A stretch of 64,000 nucleotides of DNA from a virus, in the IMG/VR virus record IMGVR_UViG_3300033149_004753, positions 1 through 64,000 of that record. One strand, 5' to 3'. Position 1 is the stretch's first letter. Each line of letters opens with the position of its first letter. Below are positions 8,206 to 17,054 of the stretch, piece after piece. Made by a program: the position numbers and the translations under genes. The notes under the pieces were generated by a model. The model had not been told where the DNA came from. It searched no databases and saw only the letters and a program-made list of their open reading frames with translations.

Positions 8206-8664
8206 ATGAATAGAGGTGAAATAAGAGAGCTTTCTGGCAAAACAATATGGGTAATGACTGGATGTGGAAAGCTTTATATAACTATAAATCGTAGTGAAAG
8301 TGGAAAAATCATAGAGACATTTTTTAATTTAGGAAGGTCTGGTGGTTGTGCTTCGGGATTTTTAGAGACTCTTGGAAGATTTGTTAGTCTTATGTTTCAA
8401 GAATCTGAAAGAAATGAGGAGAAAATTATTAAACAAATGAGGGGAATAAAGTGTCCAAGGTTTGCTTTTGATAATGAATATGGAAAAATAGAAAGTTGTA
8501 TTGATGCTATTTATTCAGTTTTGAGTAAGGAACTGGAATTTGTTCCAACTAGTAAATTGGATGGGGAAGCTCTTGAATATCAATGTGAGCAATGTGGATC
8601 AGAAAATATTGTTTTTGAAGGAAAATGTTATACTTGTATGGATTGTGATTTTACTAAATGTTAG
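8206..8664 (+). CDS. TSCPD-domain protein, separated C-terminal part of class II ribonucleotide reductase
   Basis: A 152-residue protein starting at an ATG just after the previous stop, with AAGGAGTG upstream. LSGKTIWVMTGCGKLYITIN, the FFNLGRSGGCASGF segment and a later ESCIDAI match the TSCPD domain found at the C-terminus of NrdJ enzymes. It ends with a cysteine-rich tail (CEQCGS, CYTCMDCDFTKC) like that terminating NrdJ, where a cysteine pair re-reduces the active site. In most relatives this is one chain with the catalytic domain. Here it is about 230 bases downstream as its own gene, so the two products probably act together; that is inference. Confidence 0.8.
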   Translation: MNRGEIRELSGKTIWVMTGCGKLYITINRSESGKIIETFFNLGRSGGCASGFLETLGRFVSLMFQESERNEEKIIKQMRGIKCPRFAFDNEYGKIESCIDAIYSVLSKELEFVPTSKLDGEALEYQCEQCGSENIVFEGKCYTCMDCDFTKC

Positions 8665-8699
8665 TTTGATTTATCTTGTAAAAGATTAAAAAAAAGAGA

Positions 8700-9083
8700 A
8701 TGAAAAGAACCATAAATGAAATTGAATCTTTACTAATAGAAGCAGGTAAGAAATTTAAGAATTTGCAGTTTATGGCTGATTATCTAGATATATCATATCA
8801 AGTACTTACTTATTGGATAGAGGTGTATCTGGGAATAAGAAAGGAAGATTTTTTCAGAAAGTGTATTTGTAAGAGAAATTGTAAACTTTTAAAAATGAAA
8901 GAAGGTTATAGATATATTGTTGATAAAAAAATTGAAAAAGAAGTAAATTGTAGATGTAGGATAGGACATGATAATTTAATAGTTAGTATAGAGGATCAAG
9001 ACTTGAAAGAATTTTGTTTAAAAAATGGATTTGAAATAAATGAAATAGTGTTAAATGATGAATATGAAATTAAAGTTAAGTAA
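8700..9083 (+). CDS. Unrecognised protein with possible helix-turn-helix N-terminus
   Basis: A 127-residue protein starting MKRTINEIESLL. Residues about 5-45 (FKNLQFMADYLDISYQVLTY) look like a helix-turn-helix in which successive helices are read by a tyrosine-rich recognition helix. A cluster of cysteines follows (CICKRNC, CRCRIG), perhaps a metal site. It could be a small DNA-binding regulator, but the call rests only on pattern. It is the last gene before a terminator-like hairpin and promoter at 9.13-9.18 kb. Confidence 0.55.
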   Translation: MKRTINEIESLLIEAGKKFKNLQFMADYLDISYQVLTYWIEVYLGIRKEDFFRKCICKRNCKLLKMKEGYRYIVDKKIEKEVNCRCRIGHDNLIVSIEDQDLKEFCLKNGFEINEIVLNDEYEIKVK

Positions 9084-9128
9084 TTGTTGATTTGGTTGTT
9101 TTTCAGGTGGAAAGCGCTTTAAAAAAGG

Positions 9129-9149
9129 AACTTAGTATATAAGTTTTTT
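9129..9149 (+). terminator. Terminator-like hairpin before promoter A
   Basis: AACTT (9129-9133) can pair with AAGTT (9141-9145) around a seven-base loop, followed by a T run. The stem is short and AT-rich, so it would be a weak intrinsic terminator. It lies in the 130-base gap after the 8700 gene and merges into the promoter T tract. Another palindrome, AAAGCGCTTT, lies at about 9112-9121. Confidence 0.35.
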
Positions 9150-9180
9150 AAATTTTTTTACTCTAATATGGTATGATAAT
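9143..9180 (+). promoter_or_regulatory. Phage promoter A (AT-tract family)
   Basis: T6-AAA-T7 at 9144-9159 is followed by an extended -10 element, TGG-TATGAT, with TATGAT at 9172-9177. The AAA-to-TATNAT distance is 22 bases, against 23 in the three sister promoters at 25.5, 31.5 and 45.4 kb. It would drive the gene run starting at 9214. No match to a sigma-70 -35 box is visible, so the T/A tract may serve as that element or be read by a phage-modified polymerase. Confidence 0.6.
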
Positions 9181-9213
9181 ACTGTATGAAAGGTTTTATA
9201 GGGGGATGATTTT

Positions 9214-9444
9214 ATGAGAAATCCAATTGAAAGTAATATTTTGAATGGTGATATCATTTTAAAATTAGCAGATCATTTTGGGATTGAAGTACGAAGTAAA
9301 AGTGAAAGAATTAAAGTCAAAAAGAGTGATTTGAATAGAATGGAAAAAGTTGGGAACAAAATATATAAGTTTGGTCATAAAGTTTGGGAATTGAAAAAAG
9401 AAGGAGATGAATTTTTTCTGTGTAGATTAAAAGATGAAGAGTAA
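9214..9444 (+). CDS. Unrecognised small protein
   Basis: A 76-residue protein with ribosome binding site AGGGGGAT, first gene after promoter A. It has a short hydrophobic/helical start (LNGDIILKLADHFGI) and a lysine-rich middle, then a small beta-rich end (KIYKFGHKVWELKKEGDEFF). No family recognised. Confidence 0.6.
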   Translation: MRNPIESNILNGDIILKLADHFGIEVRSKSERIKVKKSDLNRMEKVGNKIYKFGHKVWELKKEGDEFFLCRLKDEE

Positions 9445-9468
9445 TTTTTTCAAACAAAGGATAGTTAG

Positions 9469-9738
9469 ATGAATACTGTAAAAAAAGCATTGGATGATTA
9501 TGGAAAATTGTACTGGTCGAAGTATCTTGAAAATACAGGAATGGACAAACAACTTTTGAAAGTAGCTATAAATGAAGTTACAGAATTGGTTAGTATTGAA
9601 GATGAGCTAACTCCTCACGATCTTAGAAAATTTTATATAACTCTTGCTAAGAAATATGAAAGTAATGGTGGTTTGGAGTTTATAAGAAATCTTCGTTCGG
9701 ATTTAATAGAGTTTGTCAAAAAGGAGATTGAAAAATGA
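9469..9738 (+). CDS. Unrecognised small helical protein
   Basis: An 89-residue, largely helical protein with an AAAGGA ribosome binding site. Its stop overlaps the start of the next gene (ATGA), so the two are probably translationally coupled and may act together. No recognised motif. Confidence 0.6.
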   Translation: MNTVKKALDDYGKLYWSKYLENTGMDKQLLKVAINEVTELVSIEDELTPHDLRKFYITLAKKYESNGGLEFIRNLRSDLIEFVKKEIEK

Positions 9739-11135
9739 ACACTGTGAGTGATTTTTATAGCAGATTGTATCAAGAATCAAAAGAAGTAAAAAGTCTTAAT
9801 GAAGCTAAAGGATATGTTATTAATCCTATGATAGTGAAAGGAAAGAAATTTTATCAGGATATAAAGAATGTGGGTGGGGATGATATCTATTGGAGAGAAC
9901 TGGAAAAGATAGCTTTGAATAGAAAATCATCTTCCTGGACTCTTGAAGATTTGTCTGATCTTCATGGATATTTTTCTAGATTTGGATCAGCAGGGGATGT
10001 AGTTAGATTTATTCAGGATTACTTGAAACAGGAAGCAGATAAGGTGGATTGGAATGATCTATCTCGATTTGCCAAACAGATAGATGATGAAACTGATTTT
10101 AGAAATGTTGTAAATTATATGAATATCGAAGGTTCTGATCTTAAATCTAAAATTATAAGAAGTTATCTTGGTGAGTTTGTGCGGGAATATAGAGGTAAAG
10201 TTTTGGGAGAAGACTTAAATATTTCGATTAATCCTAATGAATTTGGTGTGGATACAGAAAAAGAAATTATGGATTCTATGGGAAATGCTGTTACTGAAAT
10301 TGCAAAAGAAGAATCTGAAAAAATTCTTAGTACAGCGTCTAAAGAATCTAGGCATAAACTTTATGAAACTTTGATAACTCTTGCAAATGAATACTTAGAT
10401 GGAGGATTAAATTCTAAACAGTTAATTAAAAAATTAGAAAAAATTGATAGAGATTTAGCTGATGGAGTTAGACATCTGGCAGAAGAAAATGAAATTGTAA
10501 AGATGATTGAAGAACCTGAAGAAATTAAATATGTAAAGTTAAATAAAAATGTGAAGTATGGAGAAGATATACTTGTTGAAAAAGGAAGTGTAGGAAAAGT
10601 GATAAAAGAAAATAAGAAAGAAATGACTGTAAGGTTTGATGATGGAATAATAGTAACTTCTGATAAAGATGATTTTGAAGAAGTATCAAAAAAGAAAACA
10701 AAATCTCAAAAGTATCTGATAAAAGCTTACGCTCTTGATAATGAATCTAGGAGATCAATTGAGCGAGGATATTGTATTGTTTGCTCAGGAAAACTGATAC
10801 CTAGAAGCAGAAAGGTATTATCTTGTTCAAGTTGTAAAGCTATGTATGAAGGTTTGAGAATAAAAGCTCAGGAAGGGGTATATAACGATTATTCAGGAAC
10901 AACAGCCAATCCTATTGGAATAGGTAAAGCTGTCAGAATAGAAGGGAATCCAGCTAGTGCTTATTATGGAAAAATTGGGTTAATAGAAAGAATCACAGAA
11001 GACGGCTTTATTGGGGTTAATCTTAGAGATGGTAATTACATAGAAAGACCTGCTGAAGATTTGACTCCGGCTCCTAAGCAGGATTTTTATAAGAATATTG
11101 AAAATATAAAATCTGATGTTGATATGGGGGAATAA
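9735..11135 (+). CDS. Mosaic protein with KOW/SH3-like segments and a zinc ribbon
   Basis: A 466-residue protein. The first 270 residues are helical and unassigned. Then come a KOW/SH3-like segment (EDILVEKGSVGKVIKENKK, about residues 275-315), a basic junction KKKTKSQ (about 319-325), a zinc ribbon (CIVCSGKL ... CSSC, about 348-370) and a second KOW-like segment (KAVRIEGNPASAYYGKIGLI, about 396-415). The junction belongs to the K/R-A/S-Q motif seen at module boundaries in other proteins of this phage. The role is unknown; it may be a virion or nucleic-acid-associated protein. Confidence 0.6.
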   Translation: MNTVSDFYSRLYQESKEVKSLNEAKGYVINPMIVKGKKFYQDIKNVGGDDIYWRELEKIALNRKSSSWTLEDLSDLHGYFSRFGSAGDVVRFIQDYLKQEADKVDWNDLSRFAKQIDDETDFRNVVNYMNIEGSDLKSKIIRSYLGEFVREYRGKVLGEDLNISINPNEFGVDTEKEIMDSMGNAVTEIAKEESEKILSTASKESRHKLYETLITLANEYLDGGLNSKQLIKKLEKIDRDLADGVRHLAEENEIVKMIEEPEEIKYVKLNKNVKYGEDILVEKGSVGKVIKENKKEMTVRFDDGIIVTSDKDDFEEVSKKKTKSQKYLIKAYALDNESRRSIERGYCIVCSGKLIPRSRKVLSCSSCKAMYEGLRIKAQEGVYNDYSGTTANPIGIGKAVRIEGNPASAYYGKIGLIERITEDGFIGVNLRDGNYIERPAEDLTPAPKQDFYKNIENIKSDVDMGE

Positions 11136-11138
11136 TAT

Positions 11139-11462
11139 ATGGATTTTTTGATGCTGATATTTCCATTTTTGGTACTATTATTAAGTATACCTTTAATTAT
11201 AAAAGCTAAAAAGATAAGAAAGTATCAAAAATATTTGAAAGATGTAGCTGAATCTCTTGCTAGTATAAATAAGATTTTTATGGTTTGGGTTGTGTACGAT
11301 CCATTTTTGTTTATATATTTCATGTATTTTTGTAAACAAAGGTTGAACTTGGATGATGACTCTTTGAATAATTTGAATTTGATGATTAAAATGGCAAATA
11401 AAGTATATGAAGGAAATTTAGATAGAGATATAGAAAGGGAGTCGAGAGAAATGATACATTAA
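11139..11462 (+). CDS. Small membrane protein
   Basis: A 107-residue protein with two likely membrane helices (about residues 3-22, FLMLIFPFLVLLLSIPLII, and 45-64, around FMVWVVYDPFLFIYFMYF) joined by a basic helical loop, then a hydrophilic tail. Basic residues follow the first helix. It is just upstream of the tail-fibre gene, so a lysis or membrane role is possible, but there is no holin-specific evidence. Confidence 0.6.
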   Translation: MDFLMLIFPFLVLLLSIPLIIKAKKIRKYQKYLKDVAESLASINKIFMVWVVYDPFLFIYFMYFCKQRLNLDDDSLNNLNLMIKMANKVYEGNLDRDIERESREMIH

Positions 11463-11471
11463 GGGCTAAAA

Positions 11472-14012
11472 ATGTCAATAAAAAATTATAATGTTATACA
11501 TGATGGGGTAGTTGTAGAAGCTTCGGGGGGTTTCCCAACTTCTCATGCTTCAACTCATAAAACTTCTGGTTCTGATCCTGTAGACCATTCTGATCTTTTT
11601 ACTGATTATCTGATTCAAGTCTCTTCTGATTTTGTAGCTAATGATAACTATAATATTTATCCAACAATAGTTGCAGGACTGGCTCGTGCTAATGCTTTGG
11701 TTTCTGGTGGAGTACCTTTGGTAGAGGTGCGTGTAAGACCTGGATATTACGAAGAAGAGGGTCTTGAAGTTCAAAGTGGTGTGGTTCTATCTATGGACCC
11801 TGGTTCGTCTCTAGTGGGGCCGTCTGGAGGTGCCTCCACGTATTTGCTTCGAGCAAGCGGAACAGGGAGATTAAAAAATGTTCTTGTAATCCCGCAATCA
11901 AACGGTCCTACAGGTGTTGGAGTTATTCAGATAGCCCCAGATCAAAACAACACCATCCACGAAAACATAATCGCAGTGGTGCTTTGGAAAACTGGATGGG
12001 ACGCAGTATGTAAGGTGGAAGATGTTACGGGTCATGAAAGTGTGTTAATGTTCAATCTGGTTTTCACATCCTTGCCCGTCGGCACTGCCCTCCTGAATGT
12101 AGGGGGCGGGGGAATTACTTACTATAAGGGTATTTTCTCAGGTGAGCGATCCTTGAAAACAATCAATGGGCTGGTGGGTAGTACGCAGGAAATAGGATTA
12201 TTTGAATTTTGTGAGTTCGCTGGCCCTGTGGAACTGGATACATATGCAATCATTAATTGTGGAGGGACGACACCCCTGGATTTAAGCACAGCGATTCTTC
12301 CCGATGGTTTGAACCAGGTTGTATATCTCCCTCGTGCGACTCAAATGGAACAAAGCGTTTATCCTGATCCGTTGGTAGTGGGACCTCCACGTGGATTAGT
12401 AAATAATGCACTGGTAAAGATCAATGATGTTACGAATGGGTTGATTCTGGATGTGGGTCAGTTGCGGGACAATTTGGGTATACTGATAACTGAAGTCCAG
12501 ATGGAGTCGGATGTGAGTAGCGGGAATTATGAAGGGCTACTGGTCGAAACGTTCGGGTCGGATTTATCCGGTATAGACCAATCGTCTGGAAAAACCGAAG
12601 GTGTGATTCTGAACGGTGATGGTATAGCAATATTTGGAGAAGATGTAACCATTGACAATTTTGAAGGGTATGCCAACACCAGTGCCCTGCGAACAGTGTG
12701 GTCGGAGTATCCCAACTCCTTAAATCTAAGCATAAACTTGATGGACAGCGGTGGGGCTGTGGGATCAGGTAAACACATGCAAATTACACTCGACAACAAT
12801 AATGCTTCTGGTGTCGCCGTGCGAAGGACGCCCTCATCCTCCGACTTTTCCGATCAGGCAGAAATATTTTTTTATGCTCGTGGTGATGGTAGTGCTATCG
12901 GTCCAAATCATTTCCTGCGTTTGCGGGACAACTTAGGAAATACAATCGTATCGCCAGGCTTTAAGGTCAGTGCTGTATGGGAACTCAAGCGCATAAAATT
13001 CACTGCTGACTTCAGGTATCATGATATCGCATACATTGAGATCGTGGTTGGTACGGTAACCGGGTCGGGAAATATTTACATAGATGATATATGGGTCGAG
13101 AACATTGAAACGTTTTACCAAGAGGGTATAATTTCTGACTGGAATGATGTGACGGAGGTAAATACTTGGACCGAGGATGGAGGTGTTGTTGCTTCCTTCA
13201 GCACTGCTGACCCCTATTCCGGTGCTGGTAATATTTTGTTGACAAGTATGCCTTCGGGGACATGGTCAATTTCCAAAACATTTGCTAGTCCTTTAGCTAT
13301 CTCCAAGCACACGACTATAGCCGCACGTATGAGGTACAGATGGGATTCTACACCTGCTGGATCAAATTTGCGGTTGCGACTTGAATTTGAGGATGGGTCA
13401 GGCAATGTAATATGGTTCCCTGGCTATACCATTGACAGGGTCAATGATACAGTGCAACTGGAGATCAGGCCCAATGTTAAGAGATGGGAAACTGTGGAAT
13501 TTTTCTTCACAGATTATTCATTTACTAATGGATCGGCCTTTGATTGGGATGATATAAGGGGAGTAAAAATTTTTAATTCTATATCTCCGTCTCCAACTGG
13601 TGATCTCCATCTCGATTTATTGGAATTTGGACGGCCATCAACAATCGAATCCACGGAACTCGATATTACAGGATCGGTATTCACACGGTCCAAACCTCAC
13701 GCTTCATATAGTAGCAGGGGGGAGGTGGACATTTTCGGGATACTTTATGATGGGGTTGAAAACCGGATCGAGTTGAACTTCAGTGCTCCTGCAACACCAT
13801 TTAACCGGAATCTCCCCCTGTCGGATGAGGAAGTTCATTTTGCCTGTTATGATGCTCAGATAAGACGTCTTGGGTCCCCACCCAACCCAGGGCCAGACGG
13901 GACTTATGGTGAGTTTCTAGATGTAACTCCTGATGCGTCATTGACTGTAAAATACCGATTTTATTCCAGGCTCAGAATGAAGAGTGGTGGGATAACCGTG
14001 ATATGGGATTAG
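11472..14012 (+). CDS. Tail fibre / receptor-binding protein, GC-richer insert
   Basis: An 846-residue virion fibre-like protein. The N-terminus contains SHASTHKTSGSDPVDHSDL, the His/Gly-Asp-Pro motif common where phage fibres attach to the particle. The middle resembles a right-handed beta-helix, and the C-terminal half has jelly-roll-like carbohydrate-binding segments (SGNIYIDDIWVEN, TGDLHLDLLEFG). From about 11.8 kb to the end, base composition and codon choice are clearly richer in G+C than the surrounding genes, which suggests recent exchange of a host-range module. No enzymatic residues recognised. Confidence 0.75.
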   Translation: MSIKNYNVIHDGVVVEASGGFPTSHASTHKTSGSDPVDHSDLFTDYLIQVSSDFVANDNYNIYPTIVAGLARANALVSGGVPLVEVRVRPGYYEEEGLEVQSGVVLSMDPGSSLVGPSGGASTYLLRASGTGRLKNVLVIPQSNGPTGVGVIQIAPDQNNTIHENIIAVVLWKTGWDAVCKVEDVTGHESVLMFNLVFTSLPVGTALLNVGGGGITYYKGIFSGERSLKTINGLVGSTQEIGLFEFCEFAGPVELDTYAIINCGGTTPLDLSTAILPDGLNQVVYLPRATQMEQSVYPDPLVVGPPRGLVNNALVKINDVTNGLILDVGQLRDNLGILITEVQMESDVSSGNYEGLLVETFGSDLSGIDQSSGKTEGVILNGDGIAIFGEDVTIDNFEGYANTSALRTVWSEYPNSLNLSINLMDSGGAVGSGKHMQITLDNNNASGVAVRRTPSSSDFSDQAEIFFYARGDGSAIGPNHFLRLRDNLGNTIVSPGFKVSAVWELKRIKFTADFRYHDIAYIEIVVGTVTGSGNIYIDDIWVENIETFYQEGIISDWNDVTEVNTWTEDGGVVASFSTADPYSGAGNILLTSMPSGTWSISKTFASPLAISKHTTIAARMRYRWDSTPAGSNLRLRLEFEDGSGNVIWFPGYTIDRVNDTVQLEIRPNVKRWETVEFFFTDYSFTNGSAFDWDDIRGVKIFNSISPSPTGDLHLDLLEFGRPSTIESTELDITGSVFTRSKPHASYSSRGEVDIFGILYDGVENRIELNFSAPATPFNRNLPLSDEEVHFACYDAQIRRLGSPPNPGPDGTYGEFLDVTPDASLTVKYRFYSRLRMKSGGITVIWD

Positions 14013-14021
14013 GAGGTTGGG

Positions 14022-14699
14022 ATGGTTGATATCAAACAAGGTGATAAAACTACGGGAACTCAATTTCCCATCATAAAATCAGATGGGTTACATATCAGGA
14101 TCAAAGGTGGTAATGTAAGTAGAGCGAATGTGTCTATTGCTGTTTTGAAGGTAGACATTACACTAATCGCATCCGCTGTAAATTATGTTTTTATTGATTG
14201 GGTTGATAATGCAATCAAGGCCAATACTACAGGATTTCCTCAAGTATGCACAGAGCTATATGAGATTACAACCAGCACAGATAAAATATTGAGTATTGTG
14301 GACAGACGTTCTTTACTGAGAATGTCGGCTCATAGTGATTTTCAAACTTCAGATTCCTGGTTGGTAGAGGTTACTTTTGATACTGATAAAGATTGGACTG
14401 ATTTGGATTTATCGAACTTGGTTTCAATTCCATCAGGGGCTACGGGAGTGTGGTTAGAAGTACATGTTAAGGAATCTGGAGTAATTCCATCTACAACTGC
14501 TGTGCATTTGTTATTACGTAGACCTGGAGATACATCACAAAGTCAATGGAAAGCTATATTACCACAAGTAAGTGATAGATGGTTTACGAGAATGGTCCCT
14601 GTTAAACTAGGAGATGATGGAAAAACAATTCAATATAAGGTTAATGTTGAAACTCAAATACAAATTAAACTAGCTTTGAACGGTTGGATTTTTGGTTAG
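14022..14699 (+). CDS. Tail-fibre-associated virion protein
   Basis: A 225-residue beta-rich protein with a GGAGG start site (TTAGGAGGTTGGG) ten bases after the fibre gene. The N-terminal part has a fibre-like pattern of the type VNYVFIDWVDNAIKANTTG followed by ILSIVDRRSLL, often seen in phage fibre or spike N-termini. The second half is a beta sandwich-like segment. It is probably a partner or chaperone-like accessory of the preceding fibre. Confidence 0.55.
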   Translation: MVDIKQGDKTTGTQFPIIKSDGLHIRIKGGNVSRANVSIAVLKVDITLIASAVNYVFIDWVDNAIKANTTGFPQVCTELYEITTSTDKILSIVDRRSLLRMSAHSDFQTSDSWLVEVTFDTDKDWTDLDLSNLVSIPSGATGVWLEVHVKESGVIPSTTAVHLLLRRPGDTSQSQWKAILPQVSDRWFTRMVPVKLGDDGKTIQYKVNVETQIQIKLALNGWIFG

Positions 14700-14713
14700 T
14701 CGGAGGTTATTTA

Positions 14714-14977
14714 ATGGTTGAATCAATTTTCATATCAGTAGTGGGAATTACATTAGCAAGTTTGATAGTTGCATTTTTTACTAAAACTAATTCTAAATTT
14801 AAAGATTTGAAGACTGAAGTGGTCAATAAGGATGTTTGTAGTGAAAGACATCAAGGTCTTGATAATACAATCAAGCATTTAGAAAAATTACATGAAAAAC
14901 AGTTTGAGAAACTTGAAAAAATTGAAACCACATTGAATGATGTGAAAGTGCAAGTAGCTAAAATCAATAGTACTTAA
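14714..14977 (+). CDS. Single-membrane-helix coiled-coil protein, holin-like
   Basis: Start 14714 is chosen because GGAGG lies eight bases before it; the longer frame from 14684 would read through that site. The 87-residue product has one N-terminal membrane helix (FISVVGITLASLIVAFF) and a long coiled coil with C-x-x-R-H (CSERHQGLDNTIKHLEKL). Small proteins with this layout occur near phage lysis genes (XhlA/BhlA-like), but no endolysin is next to it, so the lysis role is only a suggestion. Confidence 0.55.
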   Translation: MVESIFISVVGITLASLIVAFFTKTNSKFKDLKTEVVNKDVCSERHQGLDNTIKHLEKLHEKQFEKLEKIETTLNDVKVQVAKINST

Positions 14978-14985
14978 TATATATT

Positions 14986-15390
14986 ATGAAAAAAATATAT
15001 CAATCTGATAATAATATTTTAATGAATCCTCCAACATGGTTGCCAGAGGAGTATCATGAATGGTGGAAAGATTTTTCTTTATATTTTCCATTTCTTATAT
15101 CACAAGGTTGGAAATTTTCAATTCCTGTATTCAAAGGGTTATTAAAAAGATATCATTATGAAGTTTACAAGAATATATTTGGAGAATGGAGAAGTAAGTT
15201 TGACAGGATAGAAGAAGCAAAGAAATATTTGAAAGTAATATTATCACCTTATATTAGTGTTGATAATATAAGAACAAGAGATGTGGAAATAGTGGTAATT
15301 TTGGAAGAAGATGATGAATATATCAGAAACATCACTCCACAAAGAATATTTGGTGTAAACGTAAACTTTCAAATTGGAGAAGACTTTTGA
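14986..15390 (+). CDS. Unrecognised aromatic-rich protein
   Basis: A 134-residue protein rich in Trp, Tyr and Phe (PTWLPEEYHEWWKDFSLYF near the start). The ribosome binding site is weak. Its end overlaps the start of the next gene. No family recognised; it could be virion-associated given the neighbouring fibre genes. Confidence 0.55.
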   Translation: MKKIYQSDNNILMNPPTWLPEEYHEWWKDFSLYFPFLISQGWKFSIPVFKGLLKRYHYEVYKNIFGEWRSKFDRIEEAKKYLKVILSPYISVDNIRTRDVEIVVILEEDDEYIRNITPQRIFGVNVNFQIGEDF

Positions 15391-16763
15391 ATTTAATGGT
15401 GAAAAGTAAAGCATCACCTTTCAGGTTGGATGTTGCTGGAAGAAAAAAACTTTTAGAATTTTTTCAAGATTTTGATATGGATGGTTATATATCAGATATA
15501 AAGGTGAGAAGAATGATTCAAGAACCTGATAGTAAAAAAGGAACTGTGACTTATGGTGTAACTATTAGAGGTTATACTTCAGGAAATATTGATTTAGAAA
15601 TTCCTTTAACTTTTGATGCAGATTTGAAAGAATTAAGCATTCCTGTTATAGCTTTCATAAATGGAAGAGCAACTTTGATAAATCAAGGATTGATGGACAG
15701 TTTATTGTCGAGTTATAATTTTGAAAAGAAGTTTTATCCTGGATGGATGGATGTGTATAATTTAACTTCTCCAGCATCATATTTTATATATAATAGATTT
15801 AATGAAAGATATAGTAATAAAATAGGCAAAAAAATAACGAGAAAAAAAGAGTGGGAAGATTGTGTAAATGATTTTTTAATAAATATGCTCTCAGGAAATA
15901 AAAGTGTTGGAAGAGTCTTTAAAAAGAAGATTAAAAATATAAGAGGAAGCAACGAAGACGAACTTACAAGTTTGATACTATCTTTTGGTTCAAGAATAAG
16001 ATTAAGTTCTATTATAAATATATATGAATATACATTATCAAAAAAGTCAAATATAAATAAAATTTATAACGAGAATAGAGTAGTAAAGGCTGAAGACTTA
16101 CCAGAATTTCCTGAATACAACCCATTAGATTTTATAGAAGATGAAGAAGAAAAAGATGAAGACTTACCAGAATTTCCTGATTATAGTCCTCTTGATTTTA
16201 TAGAAGAAGAACCGGAAGAGTTGGAGGTGATTCCCGTTCCTTCGGAATATGAAGAACAGGAATTTAAGGATGTAGATATAGTAATTCCAGAGACTTACAC
16301 TAAGATTGTTTATCCTGAACCTAGAGAATTAATAGAGTTGATTAGACTCTATAGGATTATAAGATTTACATATAAAAAGTTGAATGATGAGTGGGTGATG
16401 AGAACAGGAGAACCACATTATCTTTGGTTAACTAAAAAAGGTAATATTATCTGTATCTTATGGGATTATTACAGGGGAAATTGGAGAGCTTTTGATATAT
16501 CAAGAATGAAGGATGTAGAGGTTTATTATAGTGATAGATGGTTGCAGTTAGGACAATTTTTAGAAGTATTGGAAAATTTCAGACAGGAAGGTGCAGAAAT
16601 AGGTTATGATTATACGGAGATTTTCTCTCCTAGAGGTCCTTATCACGATAGTTTAGTTTACGTGAGAGGTAATTTAAAAAAGATGAATAGTAAGTTTGGT
16701 GAACCACTCAGAGGATTAGTGGATAACATGATAGAAAAAATTGAATTGTGTTTAGGAGGGTAA
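15387..16763 (+). CDS. Unrecognised protein with acidic tandem repeat
   Basis: TTG at 15387, six bases after GGAGA, is preferred to an ATG at 15396 that is too far from it. The 458-residue product has an unassigned N-terminal half, then two copies of an acidic unit (EDLPEFPEYNPLDFIE and EDLPEFPDYSPLDFIE, coded by about 16091-16215) and a C-terminal domain with a WYL/SH3-like pattern (IRFTYKKL ... GNWRAFDISRMKDVEVYY). The repeat is likely a flexible spacer or binding site. The WYL-like call is tentative. Confidence 0.55.
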   Translation: MNLMVKSKASPFRLDVAGRKKLLEFFQDFDMDGYISDIKVRRMIQEPDSKKGTVTYGVTIRGYTSGNIDLEIPLTFDADLKELSIPVIAFINGRATLINQGLMDSLLSSYNFEKKFYPGWMDVYNLTSPASYFIYNRFNERYSNKIGKKITRKKEWEDCVNDFLINMLSGNKSVGRVFKKKIKNIRGSNEDELTSLILSFGSRIRLSSIINIYEYTLSKKSNINKIYNENRVVKAEDLPEFPEYNPLDFIEDEEEKDEDLPEFPDYSPLDFIEEEPEELEVIPVPSEYEEQEFKDVDIVIPETYTKIVYPEPRELIELIRLYRIIRFTYKKLNDEWVMRTGEPHYLWLTKKGNIICILWDYYRGNWRAFDISRMKDVEVYYSDRWLQLGQFLEVLENFRQEGAEIGYDYTEIFSPRGPYHDSLVYVRGNLKKMNSKFGEPLRGLVDNMIEKIELCLGG

Positions 16764-16766
16764 AAA

Positions 16767-17042
16767 ATGAAAAGAGTAAAAGTAAGTAAAAGAATTGCAA
16801 ACTCTGAAGATTCTCTAGATTCTCTTATAAAGATTTTGGGAGACCTTATTAGTCTTCTTGAGGAAGTATCTAATGAATATTATAATGATGCTAAAGATTA
16901 TGAAAATGATGATGATATGAGGAACTGGGCTGAAGGTATGGCTGAAGGTATTGAATATAGTGCTGATTTTATTAGAAAAAGGTTAAGATGGAGAGGTATT
17001 GAATTGAGTGCTAAGTTTGTTAGAGAAAGGTTAATGAGATAA
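16767..17042 (+). CDS. Small MKRVK-header protein, paralogue 1
   Basis: A 91-residue acidic helical protein starting MKRVKVSKRIANSEDSL, with GGAGGG before the start. It is about half identical to the next gene, and its C-terminal part repeats IELSAxFxRxRL twice, which suggests an internal duplication as well. Part of a run of small genes sharing an MKR(V/I)K opening. Confidence 0.65.
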   Translation: MKRVKVSKRIANSEDSLDSLIKILGDLISLLEEVSNEYYNDAKDYENDDDMRNWAEGMAEGIEYSADFIRKRLRWRGIELSAKFVRERLMR

Positions 17043-17054
17043 GAAGATAAAAAA

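Noticed and set aside
14714-14977. Confident holin call for the membrane/coiled-coil gene
   Set aside because: No endolysin or spanin next to it and the topology is shared by many non-lysis proteins.
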